Assembly (NCBI RefSeq): GCF_024347395.1
Contig: NZ_AP025472.1
Location: 1,488,001-1,552,000, forward strand
Origin: Vibrio cortegadensis
GTDB taxonomy: Bacteria; Pseudomonadota; Gammaproteobacteria; Enterobacterales; Vibrionaceae
Direction: 5' to 3'
Length of the DNA stretch: 64,000 nucleotides
Positions 1 through 8,996 of the stretch are shown in pieces. Numbering within the stretch: position 1 is the stretch's first letter; every line of letters starts with the position of its first letter. The notes beneath the pieces were generated by a model. The model did no database searches, was not told the origin of the DNA, and worked only from the letters and a program-made list of their open reading frames with translations. The position numbers were made by a program, and so were the translations under genes.

Positions 1-645
1 TGTTTTTAAGTCATTAAGCCCGACTTTAAGCAATGCGTAGTTATCTTTCGCTACCGTCTCTTTTGTGGCATCAACGAGACGAGTGATAAGCACTTTTGGC
101 AATTGCGCACTATCAATAATACCTAAGGAATAGAGAGCCTTCAGGTTGTTAACCCAAGAGGTGTATTCTCGAATAACTTGAATTTGATCGCGGTATGCTT
201 CAAGATTTTTTTGTTTGTCGCCTGCATATTCAGCATTCCACTCGATGTAATTATAGAAATGAGTAATAGGGACGGAAAAATTACCGAAGCGCGTATTCGC
301 AAGGGATGCGCCGCGTAAAGAGATATTACGATCGAACAAGAAGGTGTCGTAATAAATCTTATCTTCATCCGATAAGGCGTCTCGATCGACCATCTCTAGT
401 TTATCAAGATAGAGTAGGTCAACTGATTGCCGAGATGCAGCCATTTGATCCGTAACTTGACCGAAATTAGTACTATCTAGAGTCTTCATTGCACTTTTGT
501 AATCCGTGAAGACTTCGCGCATTTGTACTGCAGAATCCTGTGTTGGTTGCTCGATGATTGTCGTGTCATCATTACAGCCAGCTAATGCGGTAACAGCCAT
601 CACTGCAAGAGCAATAGGGCGAAGATGTAACTTACCGTTTTTCAT
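1..645 (-). CDS. DUF885-type lipoprotein (partial, C-terminus beyond window)
   Basis: The reading frame starts at ATG 645 and runs open to the left edge, so only about 215 N-terminal residues are visible. The N-terminus is a short basic stretch, a hydrophobic segment and a lipobox (A-L-A-G-C, Cys near residue 24), predicting export and lipid anchoring. The following region, with acidic patches around 'LSDEDKIYYDTF' and an aromatic-rich 'HFYNYIEWNAEY' stretch, resembles the N-terminal part of the DUF885 family, large secreted proteins whose activity is mostly undefined. A weak purine-rich site precedes the start. The family name is recognition without a search; the lipoprotein call is firmer. 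Confidence 0.6.
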   Translation of the reverse strand, partial: MKNGKLHLRPIALAVMAVTALAGCNDDTTIIEQPTQDSAVQMREVFTDYKSAMKTLDSTNFGQVTDQMAASRQSVDLLYLDKLEMVDRDALSDEDKIYYDTFLFDRNISLRGASLANTRFGNFSVPITHFYNYIEWNAEYAGDKQKNLEAYRDQIQVIREYTSWVNNLKALYSLGIIDSAQLPKVLITRLVDATKETVAKDNYALLKVGLNDLKT

Positions 646-964
646 GCTTATTCCCTCATTGAATGAATTGCAATCATCCTAATGCTGAATAACACAATTA
701 AAAATGCACCACCTTTATAAATGCGAACGTGTGCATATGGCGATTTGTGAAATAATATCCCAAAAAAGTTAAGGGTTTTTATTCTGGTGTTGCATTAATA
801 AAGCAATGTAAGCAACTGCTTAATAAAAAATAATACAAATATATAACTAATTACCCATCAAAAACTGGTTAATTATTTTAGCGTCGATCTTGTCGTAATT
901 GAGTAGGTGATCACAAAATATGTTCAAAAAACAAACAGAAAAATTGTCATTGAAAGGTCATTTA

Positions 965-993
965 GGCGTATCTGACTTTACAGATACGTCGCC
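965..993 (-). terminator. hairpin downstream of the GST gene
   Basis: GGCGTATCTG (965-974) pairs with CAGATAC...CGCC (981-993) around a 6-base loop, with a 2-base bulge. It lies 30 bp past the stop of the minus-strand glutathione S-transferase gene. No clean U-run follows at once, so it is only a plausible terminator or 3' stabilising hairpin. The rest of 646-1022 is AT-rich and I see nothing else in it. Confidence 0.4.
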
Positions 994-1022
994 ATTTTAT
1001 GAATGCTAGCTGTTAACGATAC

Positions 1023-1736
1023 TTAATTAAGTAAAAACTCTTTACGACTCTCCACCCATTGTGAGTATTGAACCATTGTCTTTGTGTATAACTGACTTTG
1101 ATAATGATTGGTCAACCAGCGCTGAATATTGAGATAACCAGCTTCTACGAACCATTTACGGTCGGCTCGTGAAAACTGGCTAATAAACGGAAATAATGCG
1201 TAATCCGCTAAGCAAGAAGTCTCCCCACATAAGAATTGATGACTTGAAAGACGTTGCTCTAATTTATCAATAAAGGTTAGGCAGGGTTGTCGATACTGTG
1301 CTTGATTAGAATCGTGGTATCGGACTGACGCGCGGTACTGTTCTAGTTGTATAATAAATATGCTGTCGTTATAGGTCACAAGCTCCATCATCTCTTCACT
1401 CTGATCTTGAGACGGATATAAAGATTGAGACAAAGATTTTTGGAGGCAAGCTTCAGGAGCCTGTGTTGCTTCTCGTCGTGGGCGTCTTAGTAAGTTCATT
1501 GGGTCATTATTGGTCAATGCCCAGATCATAATATCCAAGCTTTGGTCAACGATATCACCGTTATTCAGGACTAAAACTGGCACCGTGCCTTTAGGCGAAG
1601 CCTTTAGAAGCTCTGCTGGCTTATTTCTAGTGACAATGTCACGAATCAACACAGACTGCTCTGCAAGCAGAAGGCCCATTCTTGCTCGCATGGCATAAGG
1701 GCAGCGTCGTAGTGAGTACAAAATAGGTAATGGCAC
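1023..1736 (-). CDS. glutathione S-transferase family protein
   Basis: A 237-residue soluble protein. The N-terminal thioredoxin-like domain (about residues 1-80) has the redox/GSH-site motif R-R-C-P-Y-A-M-R-A-R near residue 10 and the typical 'KGTVPVL' segment with its cis-proline and the following acidic/serine loop ('DQSLDI'). The rest is an alpha-helical GST C-terminal domain ('CLADYALFPFISQF'). The Cys in the CPYAMR motif suggests an omega/beta-like GST or glutathione-dependent reductase. The start is GTG with AAGAG five bases upstream. It stands alone, and its substrate cannot be inferred. Confidence 0.85.
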   Translation of the reverse strand: MPLPILYSLRRCPYAMRARMGLLLAEQSVLIRDIVTRNKPAELLKASPKGTVPVLVLNNGDIVDQSLDIMIWALTNNDPMNLLRRPRREATQAPEACLQKSLSQSLYPSQDQSEEMMELVTYNDSIFIIQLEQYRASVRYHDSNQAQYRQPCLTFIDKLEQRLSSHQFLCGETSCLADYALFPFISQFSRADRKWFVEAGYLNIQRWLTNHYQSQLYTKTMVQYSQWVESRKEFLLN

Positions 1737-1894
1737 GAAAACTCTTAGGTTGAAATTGATTGTATAACTATATTTTATCGGTTGAGGTTCTGATGTAAAT
1801 CAATAAAAGTCTTATTCGTGGTAATAAATAAGTGATACAGGTAGAATGCTGGCTCAAAAAAATATTACAAAATTACAAAGTGAGCAGCTTCAAA

Positions 1895-4150
1895 ATGAGT
1901 AGGAAAATTGAGTTATTAGCACCGGGTGGTGATGTTGAAGCCATTAAAGCAGCGATTGTGGCAGGTGCCAATGCGATTTACTGTGGTTTGGATACCTTTA
2001 ATGCACGTAATAGAGCCTCCAATCTTTCATTTGATGACTTGAATGGTGTCGTTCGACTTGCCCATCAATATGGATGTGAAGTGTTTCTGACATTAAATGT
2101 GGTATTGCTTGAGCATGAAATAAAGAGCATTACCAAGTTACTTAATCAGCTAGTGAACACTAAGATTGATGGGATTATTGTCCAAGATCTGGGGCTATTT
2201 AATCTGGTTAAGAAGTATTTCCCAACCCTTGCCATTCACGCTTCTACTCAATTAACCACCCACAATGAAGGGCAAATTAAGTTCCTTTCAAAAATTGGCG
2301 CAACGCGAGCTAATTTATCAAGAGAGTTGAATCTCAAAGAGATAAAGATGCTGACCGCTGTTGCACACGATCATGACGTATTAACAGAAGTTTTTGTTCA
2401 TGGTGCACTGTGTATTGCATTCTCAGGACAGTGTTACTCAAGCTCGGTGAGTGTCGGTAATTCAGGTAACCGAGGCCGGTGTAGCCAAGCTTGTCGTGAT
2501 GAATATGAAGTCACCGCTGCTGGTAATAAGTACCCCCTAAACCTCAAAGACAACTCGGCTTACTATGATCTGCCTGAGTTAGTCGATGCAGGTGTTGATT
2601 CTCTTAAAGTAGAAGGGCGCATTAAAGGGGCTCATTATGTTTATACCGTCGTCGATACGTGGAGAAAACAGATTGATAGCTTTATTGAGAGTGGCGATCT
2701 GATCGAAGATGATTCGAACTTGCACAAAGTGTTCAACCGTAATTTCACGAACTCATTTTTGAAAGGCAACTTGACCAAAGATATGTTTATCGATAATCCG
2801 CGTGATAACAGCGTGAATTATGCTATCGAGAAAAATAACGCGATATCGGTTGTTCAGATACAAGACGTGAAAGATGAATTATACACAGGAAAGAATGCGC
2901 TTGGGGCTGAGTTAGAAGAGAAGATCAAGTTTCTAGATATTGATAAAACATCATTGTCACTCTCATTTAGCGCTAAGCAAGGTGAGCCGTTAACACTCTC
3001 TATGACATTACAAAGAGGGGACGATCTACAGACGTTAGTTGTTGAGTCAACATCATGCCTCGCGAAAGCAGATGAGAAGCCTATCACTCAAGCTTTATTA
3101 GAAAGTCGTTTTAATGGTTTCAATAATGCAAATTACATTTTGAAAGGGTTCGATTTTTCTCAATTTGAAAATGGTTTGAGTATCCCATTTAAAGAGATTT
3201 CGTTTTTAAAAGATGAAGCAGCGTCTGCACTGAATGGTGGCGTTAAGCTCATTAAGCATGTTGAGGTGCCGAAGCTAGTTAAACATCAGAAGGTAAACAA
3301 GAAACCAACCCTTTCTATGTTGATCAGTGATGTGAGCGATTTGCACCTGTGTGACGTTACCGACGCTGATATCTACTTTAAATTGCCTGAAAGCTTCAAA
3401 CGTAATTGCACTAAGTACATTGATATTCTATCTGAGCATCCACGTTTGATCCCTTGGTTTCCTGCTGTACTGATCGGAAAGGACTATGACGAAGCGATTA
3501 AGGTACTGGAACAGGTGAAGCCAGCGCGTATTGTGACTAATAATACGGGTATCGCATACAAAGCCTACGAAATGGGTATAGAGTGGGTGGCTGGCCCATT
3601 TATGAATACCACAAACTCTTATGCTCTACTTGAATTAAAAGAAGAGTTGAATTGTGCTGGTGCATTTATTTCAAATGAAATCAACCGTGGTCAGATCCGT
3701 AATATTACTCGTCCAGAAAACTTCAAAATGTTCTACAGCATTTATCACCCCATTCTAATGATGACCAGTCGTCAGTGCTTTTTCCAACGTACGGTCGGTT
3801 GTAATAAGCCGAGTATAGAAGCGGGTTGCATGCTCAAATGTGAAAAAGCGACCACGATTACGAATGTTAAAGGTGTCTCATTCGCTGTTGATAAACAGAA
3901 GGGAGGATATCCTAGCATCTATAACCATGAGCAATTTTTGAACTATGATGCGGTAAATGATTTTTCAGAGCTGTTTGATGAGTTCTTTATTGACCTTACT
4001 AATATTGGATCTGGCTCAAAAGAGATGCACGACAAAGCGGAATTGGTCAAACTTTTTGAAGCTTTACTTAATGGCGAACAAGGCTCTCAGGAACAGTTAG
4101 ACGATTTAGTCACGATCTCGACTAAAGCGCAGTATGTTCAAGGCCTGTAA
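1895..4150 (+). CDS. U32 family protein (RlhA/YdcP-like)
   Basis: The N-terminal TIM-barrel-like U32 domain begins 'IELLAPGGDVEAIKAAI' and contains the family signature E-V-F-V-H-G-A-L-C-I-A-F-S-G-Q-C-Y-S about 165-185 residues in, followed by 'NRGRCSQACR'. U32 proteins such as E. coli RlhA (YdcP), TrhP and UbiU/V use conserved cysteines, often for a 4Fe-4S cluster, in RNA or quinone hydroxylation. Cysteines here at the signature and near the C-terminus (C-F-F-Q-R-T-V-G-C, C-M-L-K-C) fit that. At 751 residues it is longer than E. coli RlhA. I chose ATG 1895 because homologous alignment starts there; a GTG 63 bp upstream is open but adds an unlikely extension. 'Peptidase' is a historical label and the true substrate is unknown. 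Confidence 0.8.
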   Translation: MSRKIELLAPGGDVEAIKAAIVAGANAIYCGLDTFNARNRASNLSFDDLNGVVRLAHQYGCEVFLTLNVVLLEHEIKSITKLLNQLVNTKIDGIIVQDLGLFNLVKKYFPTLAIHASTQLTTHNEGQIKFLSKIGATRANLSRELNLKEIKMLTAVAHDHDVLTEVFVHGALCIAFSGQCYSSSVSVGNSGNRGRCSQACRDEYEVTAAGNKYPLNLKDNSAYYDLPELVDAGVDSLKVEGRIKGAHYVYTVVDTWRKQIDSFIESGDLIEDDSNLHKVFNRNFTNSFLKGNLTKDMFIDNPRDNSVNYAIEKNNAISVVQIQDVKDELYTGKNALGAELEEKIKFLDIDKTSLSLSFSAKQGEPLTLSMTLQRGDDLQTLVVESTSCLAKADEKPITQALLESRFNGFNNANYILKGFDFSQFENGLSIPFKEISFLKDEAASALNGGVKLIKHVEVPKLVKHQKVNKKPTLSMLISDVSDLHLCDVTDADIYFKLPESFKRNCTKYIDILSEHPRLIPWFPAVLIGKDYDEAIKVLEQVKPARIVTNNTGIAYKAYEMGIEWVAGPFMNTTNSYALLELKEELNCAGAFISNEINRGQIRNITRPENFKMFYSIYHPILMMTSRQCFFQRTVGCNKPSIEAGCMLKCEKATTITNVKGVSFAVDKQKGGYPSIYNHEQFLNYDAVNDFSELFDEFFIDLTNIGSGSKEMHDKAELVKLFEALLNGEQGSQEQLDDLVTISTKAQYVQGL

Positions 4151-4190
4151 ATGTAAGTTTTAGAGTGAATTTGTCTCATCCACGGCTAAG

Positions 4191-4230
4191 TTGCTCAATT
4201 GCTCAGTTACTCAGTTACTTAGTTACTTAG
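4191..4230. repeat. degenerate 8-bp tandem repeat, five units
   Basis: Consecutive units are TTGCTCAA, TTGCTCAG, TTACTCAG, TTACTTAG and TTACTTAG. The array is flanked by an imperfect inverted pair, TCTCATCC (about 4174-4181) and GGATGAGA (4235-4242), so it would sit in the loop of a weak stem just after the U32 gene. The rest of the 4151-4533 gap is AT-rich and holds the CRP-like site listed next. Confidence 0.75.
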
Positions 4231-4414
4231 TTGCGGATGAGATGGGATGGTTTGTTATACGGTAAGTATCAATTCAATGTAAACTTAAAGTCAAATCTTG
4301 GACTAATGCATGCATTATTGTGTTGCATATAAGCAGTCTGTGTGATTTGTACGCTACATTGTTTTGGTCTTGCTTTTATTTTGTTTGTTTTGTGTTAATT
4401 GGGTTGTGATTTAT

Positions 4415-4430
4415 AGTGACTCAAGTCACA
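4415..4430. promoter_or_regulatory. CRP-like binding site
   Basis: AGTGA-CTCAAG-TCACA differs from the CRP core TGTGA-N6-TCACA at one position. It lies about 105 bp upstream of the symporter start, a usual place for catabolite activation of a carboxylate transporter. Site recognition is by eye; binding is inferred. Confidence 0.5.
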
Positions 4431-4533
4431 TTGACTGTGGTGAAGAAAAATTTTGTTTCTATCTTAGTAAATCCTCCTGCTAATCTCCGACACGCTTTGT
4501 AATGTTGTCAAAGTGGAATTTTAAGGAGTGTTC

Positions 4534-5835
4534 ATGAAGAATACTAAGAAACCAATGTCTCTAACTGGCCGCGTAATTGTCGGTATGATTGCAGGCATTT
4601 TGACTGGGTTCGCGATTCGAGCTCTGTTTGCTGAAAACGGATTTGTCGACGCTTATATTGTTAATGGCCTATTCGAGGTCGGCGGAAAAATATTTATTGC
4701 TAGCTTGAAAATGCTAGTAGTACCGCTTGTTTTTGTCTCCCTAGTATGTGGTACAAGCTCTCTTAAAGATGTCACGACCTTAGGTCGCCTTGGTGGTAAG
4801 ACATTAGCTTTCTACATTACGACTACTGCTGTTGCGATTACACTGGCTCTAACAATGGGTTACGTGTTCCAACCGGGCGCAGGTGCTGACTTAACGGCTG
4901 CAACTACATTCCAATCAGCTGAAGCCCCAACGTTGGGTCAAGTGATTATAGGTATGTTCCCAACTAACCCTATCAATGCGATGGCAGAAGGTAAAACGCT
5001 TCAAGTGATCGTGTTTGCGGTTCTGTTTGGTATCGCTATGAGTGCTGCGGGTAAACCTGGTGAGCGTATGGCGGCTGTGTTTAGTGATCTAAATGAAGTG
5101 ATCATGAAACTTGTGGCGTTGCTGATGAATATCGCCCCTTACGGTGTATTCTTCCTAATGGCAAAATTGTTTACCGGATTAGGTTTAAGTGCAATTGTTA
5201 ACCTTGCAGAGTACTTCCTAGTATTGGCAGGAACATTAATATTGCATGGTCTAGTGACCTATAGTGTGATGTTAAAATCATTCACAGGCCTCAGCCCAAT
5301 AACCTTCTTACGTAAGATGGAAGATGCAGTGATGTTTGCTTTTTCAACAGCCTCATCCAATGCAACGATTCCTGTTACGATGGAAACAGTTAAGAACCGT
5401 TTAGGTGTTGATAACAAGATTGCTTCGTTTACCGTACCACTAGGTGCAACCATCAACATGGATGGTACTGCTATTATGCAGGGTGTGGCGACGGCATTTA
5501 TCGCACAAGCATTCAATATTGATCTTACAATGGGTGACTACCTAACGGTTATCTTTACCGCTACGATTGCATCAGTAGGTACTGCAGGCGTTCCAGGTGT
5601 AGGTCTTATCATGCTAGCAATGGTATTAAACCAAGTTGGTTTACCGCTAGAAGGTATTGCTCTTATTATGGGTGTTGACCGTCTACTTGATATGATTCGT
5701 ACAGCAGTCAATATCACAGGTGATAGTGCGGTAAGTTGTATCGTAGCAAAATCTGAAGGTGCATTAGATCTAGAACGATTCAATAATCCAGAAGCGGGTG
5801 CCAAAGAAGAAGAAGTGCATCTGTCTCGTGCTTAA
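4534..5835 (+). CDS. dicarboxylate/amino acid:cation symporter (DAACS family)
   Basis: A 433-residue inner-membrane protein of the GltP/DctA/SstT type. Hydrophobic helices run throughout. Family motifs are the serine-rich re-entrant loop 'FSTASSNATIPVTM' (about 270-283), 'NMDGTA' (about 307-312, cation/substrate site) and the second hairpin 'GTAGVPGVG', followed by 'VDRLLDMIRTAVNITGD', whose Asp/Arg/Asn residues bind substrate and sodium. It should import C4-dicarboxylates or acidic amino acids with Na+ or H+. The start is ATG 4534 with AAGGAG five bases upstream; a GTG six bases earlier overlaps that site and is rejected. Monocistronic, with a CRP-like site upstream and a shared terminator downstream. 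The substrate cannot be fixed from sequence. Confidence 0.9.
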   Translation: MKNTKKPMSLTGRVIVGMIAGILTGFAIRALFAENGFVDAYIVNGLFEVGGKIFIASLKMLVVPLVFVSLVCGTSSLKDVTTLGRLGGKTLAFYITTTAVAITLALTMGYVFQPGAGADLTAATTFQSAEAPTLGQVIIGMFPTNPINAMAEGKTLQVIVFAVLFGIAMSAAGKPGERMAAVFSDLNEVIMKLVALLMNIAPYGVFFLMAKLFTGLGLSAIVNLAEYFLVLAGTLILHGLVTYSVMLKSFTGLSPITFLRKMEDAVMFAFSTASSNATIPVTMETVKNRLGVDNKIASFTVPLGATINMDGTAIMQGVATAFIAQAFNIDLTMGDYLTVIFTATIASVGTAGVPGVGLIMLAMVLNQVGLPLEGIALIMGVDRLLDMIRTAVNITGDSAVSCIVAKSEGALDLERFNNPEAGAKEEEVHLSRA

Positions 5836-5873
5836 TTGTGAATAACGATTAATCGTATAAGACAAAGAATAAG

Positions 5874-5908
5874 AAAAAGCCAGTGAGGATCAATCTTGCT
5901 GGCTTTTT
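5874..5908. terminator. bidirectional terminator between the symporter and ugpQ
   Basis: AAAAAGCCAG (5874-5883) is perfectly complementary to CTGGCTTTTT (5899-5908) around a 15-base loop, with U-rich tails on both strands. It serves both the plus-strand symporter and the minus-strand ugp operon that converges on it. Confidence 0.85.
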
Positions 5909-5944
5909 CTGTTTTTGTACTTCGTTTTTATGAGAGCAACATGC

Positions 5945-6655
5945 TTACTTGTCAAAGCGACTAGGAAAGTCACTAAAGATAGCATCGACATTCTCTAGGA
6001 GAGGGAATGACTCCGGTGTATTAACCGTAAAACACCAGACTTGATAACCATTGTCTTGAAGCTCTTTAATATGAGATTCTGCTAACCAGAAATAGTTAAG
6101 GTTACAGCTAAAAGCATTGATTTCAGACAGTAACAAACGCACGCTATCGTTCAACCTTTCACTGATAACGGCTAATCGATAAGCCCCGCAATGCTGGTGC
6201 AGCTCACGCATGACATCGTGGCTAAAGCTCGATAACAATAATTTGTTCTTGGGTATAGGCGACTGCTCAAGTTGTTTTTTTAATTGCTTAACAACGGCTT
6301 GAGAGTCATGTTGGTCAACTTTGACTTCTAGGTTTAATCCCAAATTATGTTGTTCGGCGATGTGCAATAAATCATCTAATGTCAGAATGAGCTCACCAGA
6401 GAATTGGGTATCAAACCACGAACCAAAATCCAGTGCTTTCAAGTCGGCTAGGGTGTAGGAATCGACACGGCCTTTACCATTACTGCATCGGTCAATCGTG
6501 TGATCGTGACAGATCACTAGCTCACCATCTTTTGTCGGCTGAACATCAACTTCGATCCAGTCCAAATCTAACGCTATAGCTTGCTGTATGCTTGCCATCG
6601 TATTCTCTGGATGAGTTCCTGCCACTCCTCGGTGGCCAACAATCAGTGGCGTCAT
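5945..6655 (-). CDS. ugpQ: cytoplasmic glycerophosphodiester phosphodiesterase UgpQ
   Basis: This enzyme hydrolyses glycerophosphodiesters to glycerol-3-phosphate and an alcohol. The GDPD active-site pattern is clear: H8-R9 in 'GHRG', E17-N18 in 'HPENT', E35 and D37 in 'WIEVDVQ' (metal ligands), and H50/H52 in 'ICHDHTID'. At 236 residues with no signal peptide it matches cytoplasmic UgpQ rather than periplasmic GlpQ. It is the last gene of ugpBAECQ, the same order as E. coli. AAGGA lies 6 bases before ATG 6655. It would process diesters imported by the transporter encoded upstream. Confidence 0.93.
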   Translation of the reverse strand: MTPLIVGHRGVAGTHPENTMASIQQAIALDLDWIEVDVQPTKDGELVICHDHTIDRCSNGKGRVDSYTLADLKALDFGSWFDTQFSGELILTLDDLLHIAEQHNLGLNLEVKVDQHDSQAVVKQLKKQLEQSPIPKNKLLLSSFSHDVMRELHQHCGAYRLAVISERLNDSVRLLLSEINAFSCNLNYFWLAESHIKELQDNGYQVWCFTVNTPESFPLLENVDAIFSDFPSRFDK

Positions 6656-6664
6656 TTTTTATCC

Positions 6665-6826
6665 TTAAAGTGAGGCGATCAATTCAACGTCGTTAAATTG
6701 GCACAATTGTTCAATGTTGTCAGTAGTTTGATCGATAAATAGTCGCTTAATTTCACGTAGTGTACCACTGACAACCTGTTTATAGCGCTTACATTCTGGC
6801 GGTGCGGCTACATTCTTGATGCACGG
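6665..6826 (-). pseudogene. open frame without a usable start, between ugpC and ugpQ
   Basis: In the minus strand a 53-codon frame runs from just after an in-frame TAA at 6827-6829 to TAA at 6665-6667. Its translation looks protein-like ('KNVAAPPECKRYKQVV', 'TLREIKRLFIDQ') but has no ATG, GTG or TTG near its beginning. The same frame is also open for about 29 codons upstream of that TAA, inside the ugpC 3' end. It may be the remnant of a small gene or a frameshifted extension of ugpC, or chance. I do not recognise it. Confidence 0.25.
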
Positions 6827-7974
6827 TTACATAGCAATGTTGTGGGTGCAATTGAAGTATTCGGCAAACTTCGGCTTGGCTCTATACGTTTTCCCGTGGA
6901 AGAAAAGATATGCAAATTAGCCATGCTGACATGGATTGATAAAGGGTGATTAGTATCTAAATCCATTTCAGGTGTTACAGCAATAAAAGGGTGCTCATTG
7001 ATCTTGCCGTGAACGAGCTGATTTGGGCCTAGAGGCTCGACAACGTGTATATTGGTACTAAGCGTGAGTGAGCGGTTTTCTAGTGTATTTACGTTTGGAC
7101 TTGTTATCGATATCGTTGGAGTAATGGGTGAGATCTCAGCGTGTTCTGGCCTTATTCCAACCACAATATCTTGCTGTTCAAGATAAGAGTATTCACTGAG
7201 ATAAATCTGCTGTTTCCCCATTTCTAAATAACCATTGTCTATTGTCGCGGGAATGAAGTTCATGGCGGGGCTGCCAATAAAGCTCGCAACGAACTGACTT
7301 GCAGGTTGGTGGTACACTTCTTTTGGAGTGCCTACTTGCTCTATCTTACCCTGATTTAATACCACAATTCGATCGGCCAGCGTCATTGCTTCTACTTGAT
7401 CATGGGTTACATAGACACTAGTTACCGCGAGTTCACGTTGCAATTTTTTGATCTCCAAACGCATGTGTGCTCTTAGGGCCGCATCTAAGTTGGAGAGAGG
7501 TTCATCAAATAGAAACAGCTGTGGATCACGAACAATCGCACGCCCCATTGCAACTCGTTGTCGTTGACCACCTGAAAGTTTCGATGGTTTCCTATCTAGA
7601 TATTCTTCGATTTTAAGTGTGGTGGATACTTTGCTAATTTTTTCGGCAATAGATTGTCTATCAACACCGCGATTCTTTAAACCATAGGCAAGATTATCGT
7701 AAACACTCATGTGCGGATACAGTGCGTAGTTTTGGAAAACCATCGCGATATCTCGTAAGGCTGGTTTAAGGTTGTCGACACGGCGACCAGCTAGATGAAT
7801 TTCACCGGATGTTATCGATTCTAAACCGGCAATCGATCGTAAAATTGACGATTTTCCGCAACCTGAAGGTCCGACAAGAACCAGAAATTCACCGTCTTTA
7901 ATTTCTAAACTGACGCCTTTCACTGCTTGGTGTCCATTCTCATAGGTTTTAACAAGCTGTTTAATGTTCAACAT
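6808..7974 (-). CDS. ugpC: glycerol-3-phosphate ABC transporter ATPase UgpC
   Basis: This is the ATP-hydrolysing subunit of the Ugp importer, in the MalK/UgpC (CUT1) subfamily. Walker A GPSGCGKS lies at about 35-42, the signature LSGGQ at 133-137, Walker B 'LFLFDEP' at about 153-159, the switch His in 'YVTHDQ', and a C-terminal TOBE-type regulatory domain. 'DIAMVFQNYALYPHMS' is typical of the subfamily. At 388 residues it exceeds E. coli UgpC (356); the last 25 or so residues after 'TGKRIE' look non-conserved and may come from a small frameshift (see the adjacent open frame). Fourth gene of the operon. Confidence 0.92.
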   Translation of the reverse strand: MLNIKQLVKTYENGHQAVKGVSLEIKDGEFLVLVGPSGCGKSSILRSIAGLESITSGEIHLAGRRVDNLKPALRDIAMVFQNYALYPHMSVYDNLAYGLKNRGVDRQSIAEKISKVSTTLKIEEYLDRKPSKLSGGQRQRVAMGRAIVRDPQLFLFDEPLSNLDAALRAHMRLEIKKLQRELAVTSVYVTHDQVEAMTLADRIVVLNQGKIEQVGTPKEVYHQPASQFVASFIGSPAMNFIPATIDNGYLEMGKQQIYLSEYSYLEQQDIVVGIRPEHAEISPITPTISITSPNVNTLENRSLTLSTNIHVVEPLGPNQLVHGKINEHPFIAVTPEMDLDTNHPLSIHVSMANLHIFSSTGKRIEPSRSLPNTSIAPTTLLCNRASRM

Positions 7975-8088
7975 GATGCTTTCCTTGGGCTGTGAATCGA
8001 AATCAACGGTATTGATGGATTGAATGTGATCCGTTTTAGAGTGAGAACCATCACTATTAGCATGCTGTTTTGAGTAAAGTTGTATAAT

Positions 8089-8931
8089 TTATTTCTCACT
8101 TTCGACTAATCCTTTAACAAACCATCGTTGAAATATCACGACCACCAATACAGGAGGAAGCATGGCGAGAATGACCATGGCAAAGGCATAGTCGTAACGA
8201 GGTGAGTTGGTTTCGTTAATATTATTTAAGATCTGCTTAATGCCCATCACAATCGTGTTGTAGCCTTCATCTGTCGTCATCATGATTGGCCATAAATATT
8301 GATTCCATCCGACAACAAACATAATGATAAAAATGGCCGCTATCATTGTTTTAGAAAGCGGAAGCAATATGTCAAACAAGAAGCGAATAGGGCCTGCATT
8401 ATCAAGTTGAGCGGCTTCTAACAATTCGTCTGGAATCGTTTTGAAAAACTGACGAAAGAAAAATGTGGCGGTTGCAGATGCGATGAGTGGAAGAATCAAA
8501 CCGGTATAGCTATTTAACATCCCTAAGCCAGAAACGACTTCATAAGAGGGAATAATTCGGACTTCTAATGGAAGAAGAAGCGTAACAAAGATAAGCCAAA
8601 ACCAGGCGGTGGCGTAGGGCAGGCGAAAGTAGATTAATGCATAGGCCGCCATCATTGAGATGATGATTTTTCCAATGGCAAACCCAAGCCCCATGACCAT
8701 TGAGTTGATGATCATAGATTTGGCAGTGACATCCCCACCAAAACCGAGACTCTTATTCCAAGCCTCGCTGTAAATATCAAGAAAGTGATCGCCGGGCAAC
8801 CACTGAAGCCCTTCGCTAACAATTGTATTTGGGCTGTGCGTCGAGCTTGCAAAAATCAGCCAAATTGGAATCAGCATGAATAAAGCTCCTGCGATCAAAA
8901 TAAGGTGATCGGAGGATCGATTGCTTTTCAT
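8089..8931 (-). CDS. ugpE: glycerol-3-phosphate ABC transporter permease UgpE
   Basis: A 280-residue, roughly six-helix inner-membrane permease of the MalG/UgpE type. The cytoplasmic EAA loop reads 'ELLEAAQLDNAGPIRFLFDILLP' in outline (E-A-A-x3-G-like spacing), which docks on UgpC. Length matches E. coli UgpE (281). A 65-bp gap separates it from ugpA and 114 bp from ugpC. The C-terminus 'FQRWFVKGLVESEK' is typical of MalG-type permeases. Confidence 0.92.
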   Translation of the reverse strand: MKSNRSSDHLILIAGALFMLIPIWLIFASSTHSPNTIVSEGLQWLPGDHFLDIYSEAWNKSLGFGGDVTAKSMIINSMVMGLGFAIGKIIISMMAAYALIYFRLPYATAWFWLIFVTLLLPLEVRIIPSYEVVSGLGMLNSYTGLILPLIASATATFFFRQFFKTIPDELLEAAQLDNAGPIRFLFDILLPLSKTMIAAIFIIMFVVGWNQYLWPIMMTTDEGYNTIVMGIKQILNNINETNSPRYDYAFAMVILAMLPPVLVVVIFQRWFVKGLVESEK

Positions 8932-8996
8932 AGTTCTAGACCTTAATAGAGCGTTATAAGCGGTTTATGTATTGTGTTTACAAATAGCGTTAGTCG

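Noticed and set aside
1510..1698. Plus-strand open frame opposite the GST gene
   Set aside because: It is an antisense shadow; the minus-strand protein has clear GST motifs. The same reason removes many other antisense frames in the window.
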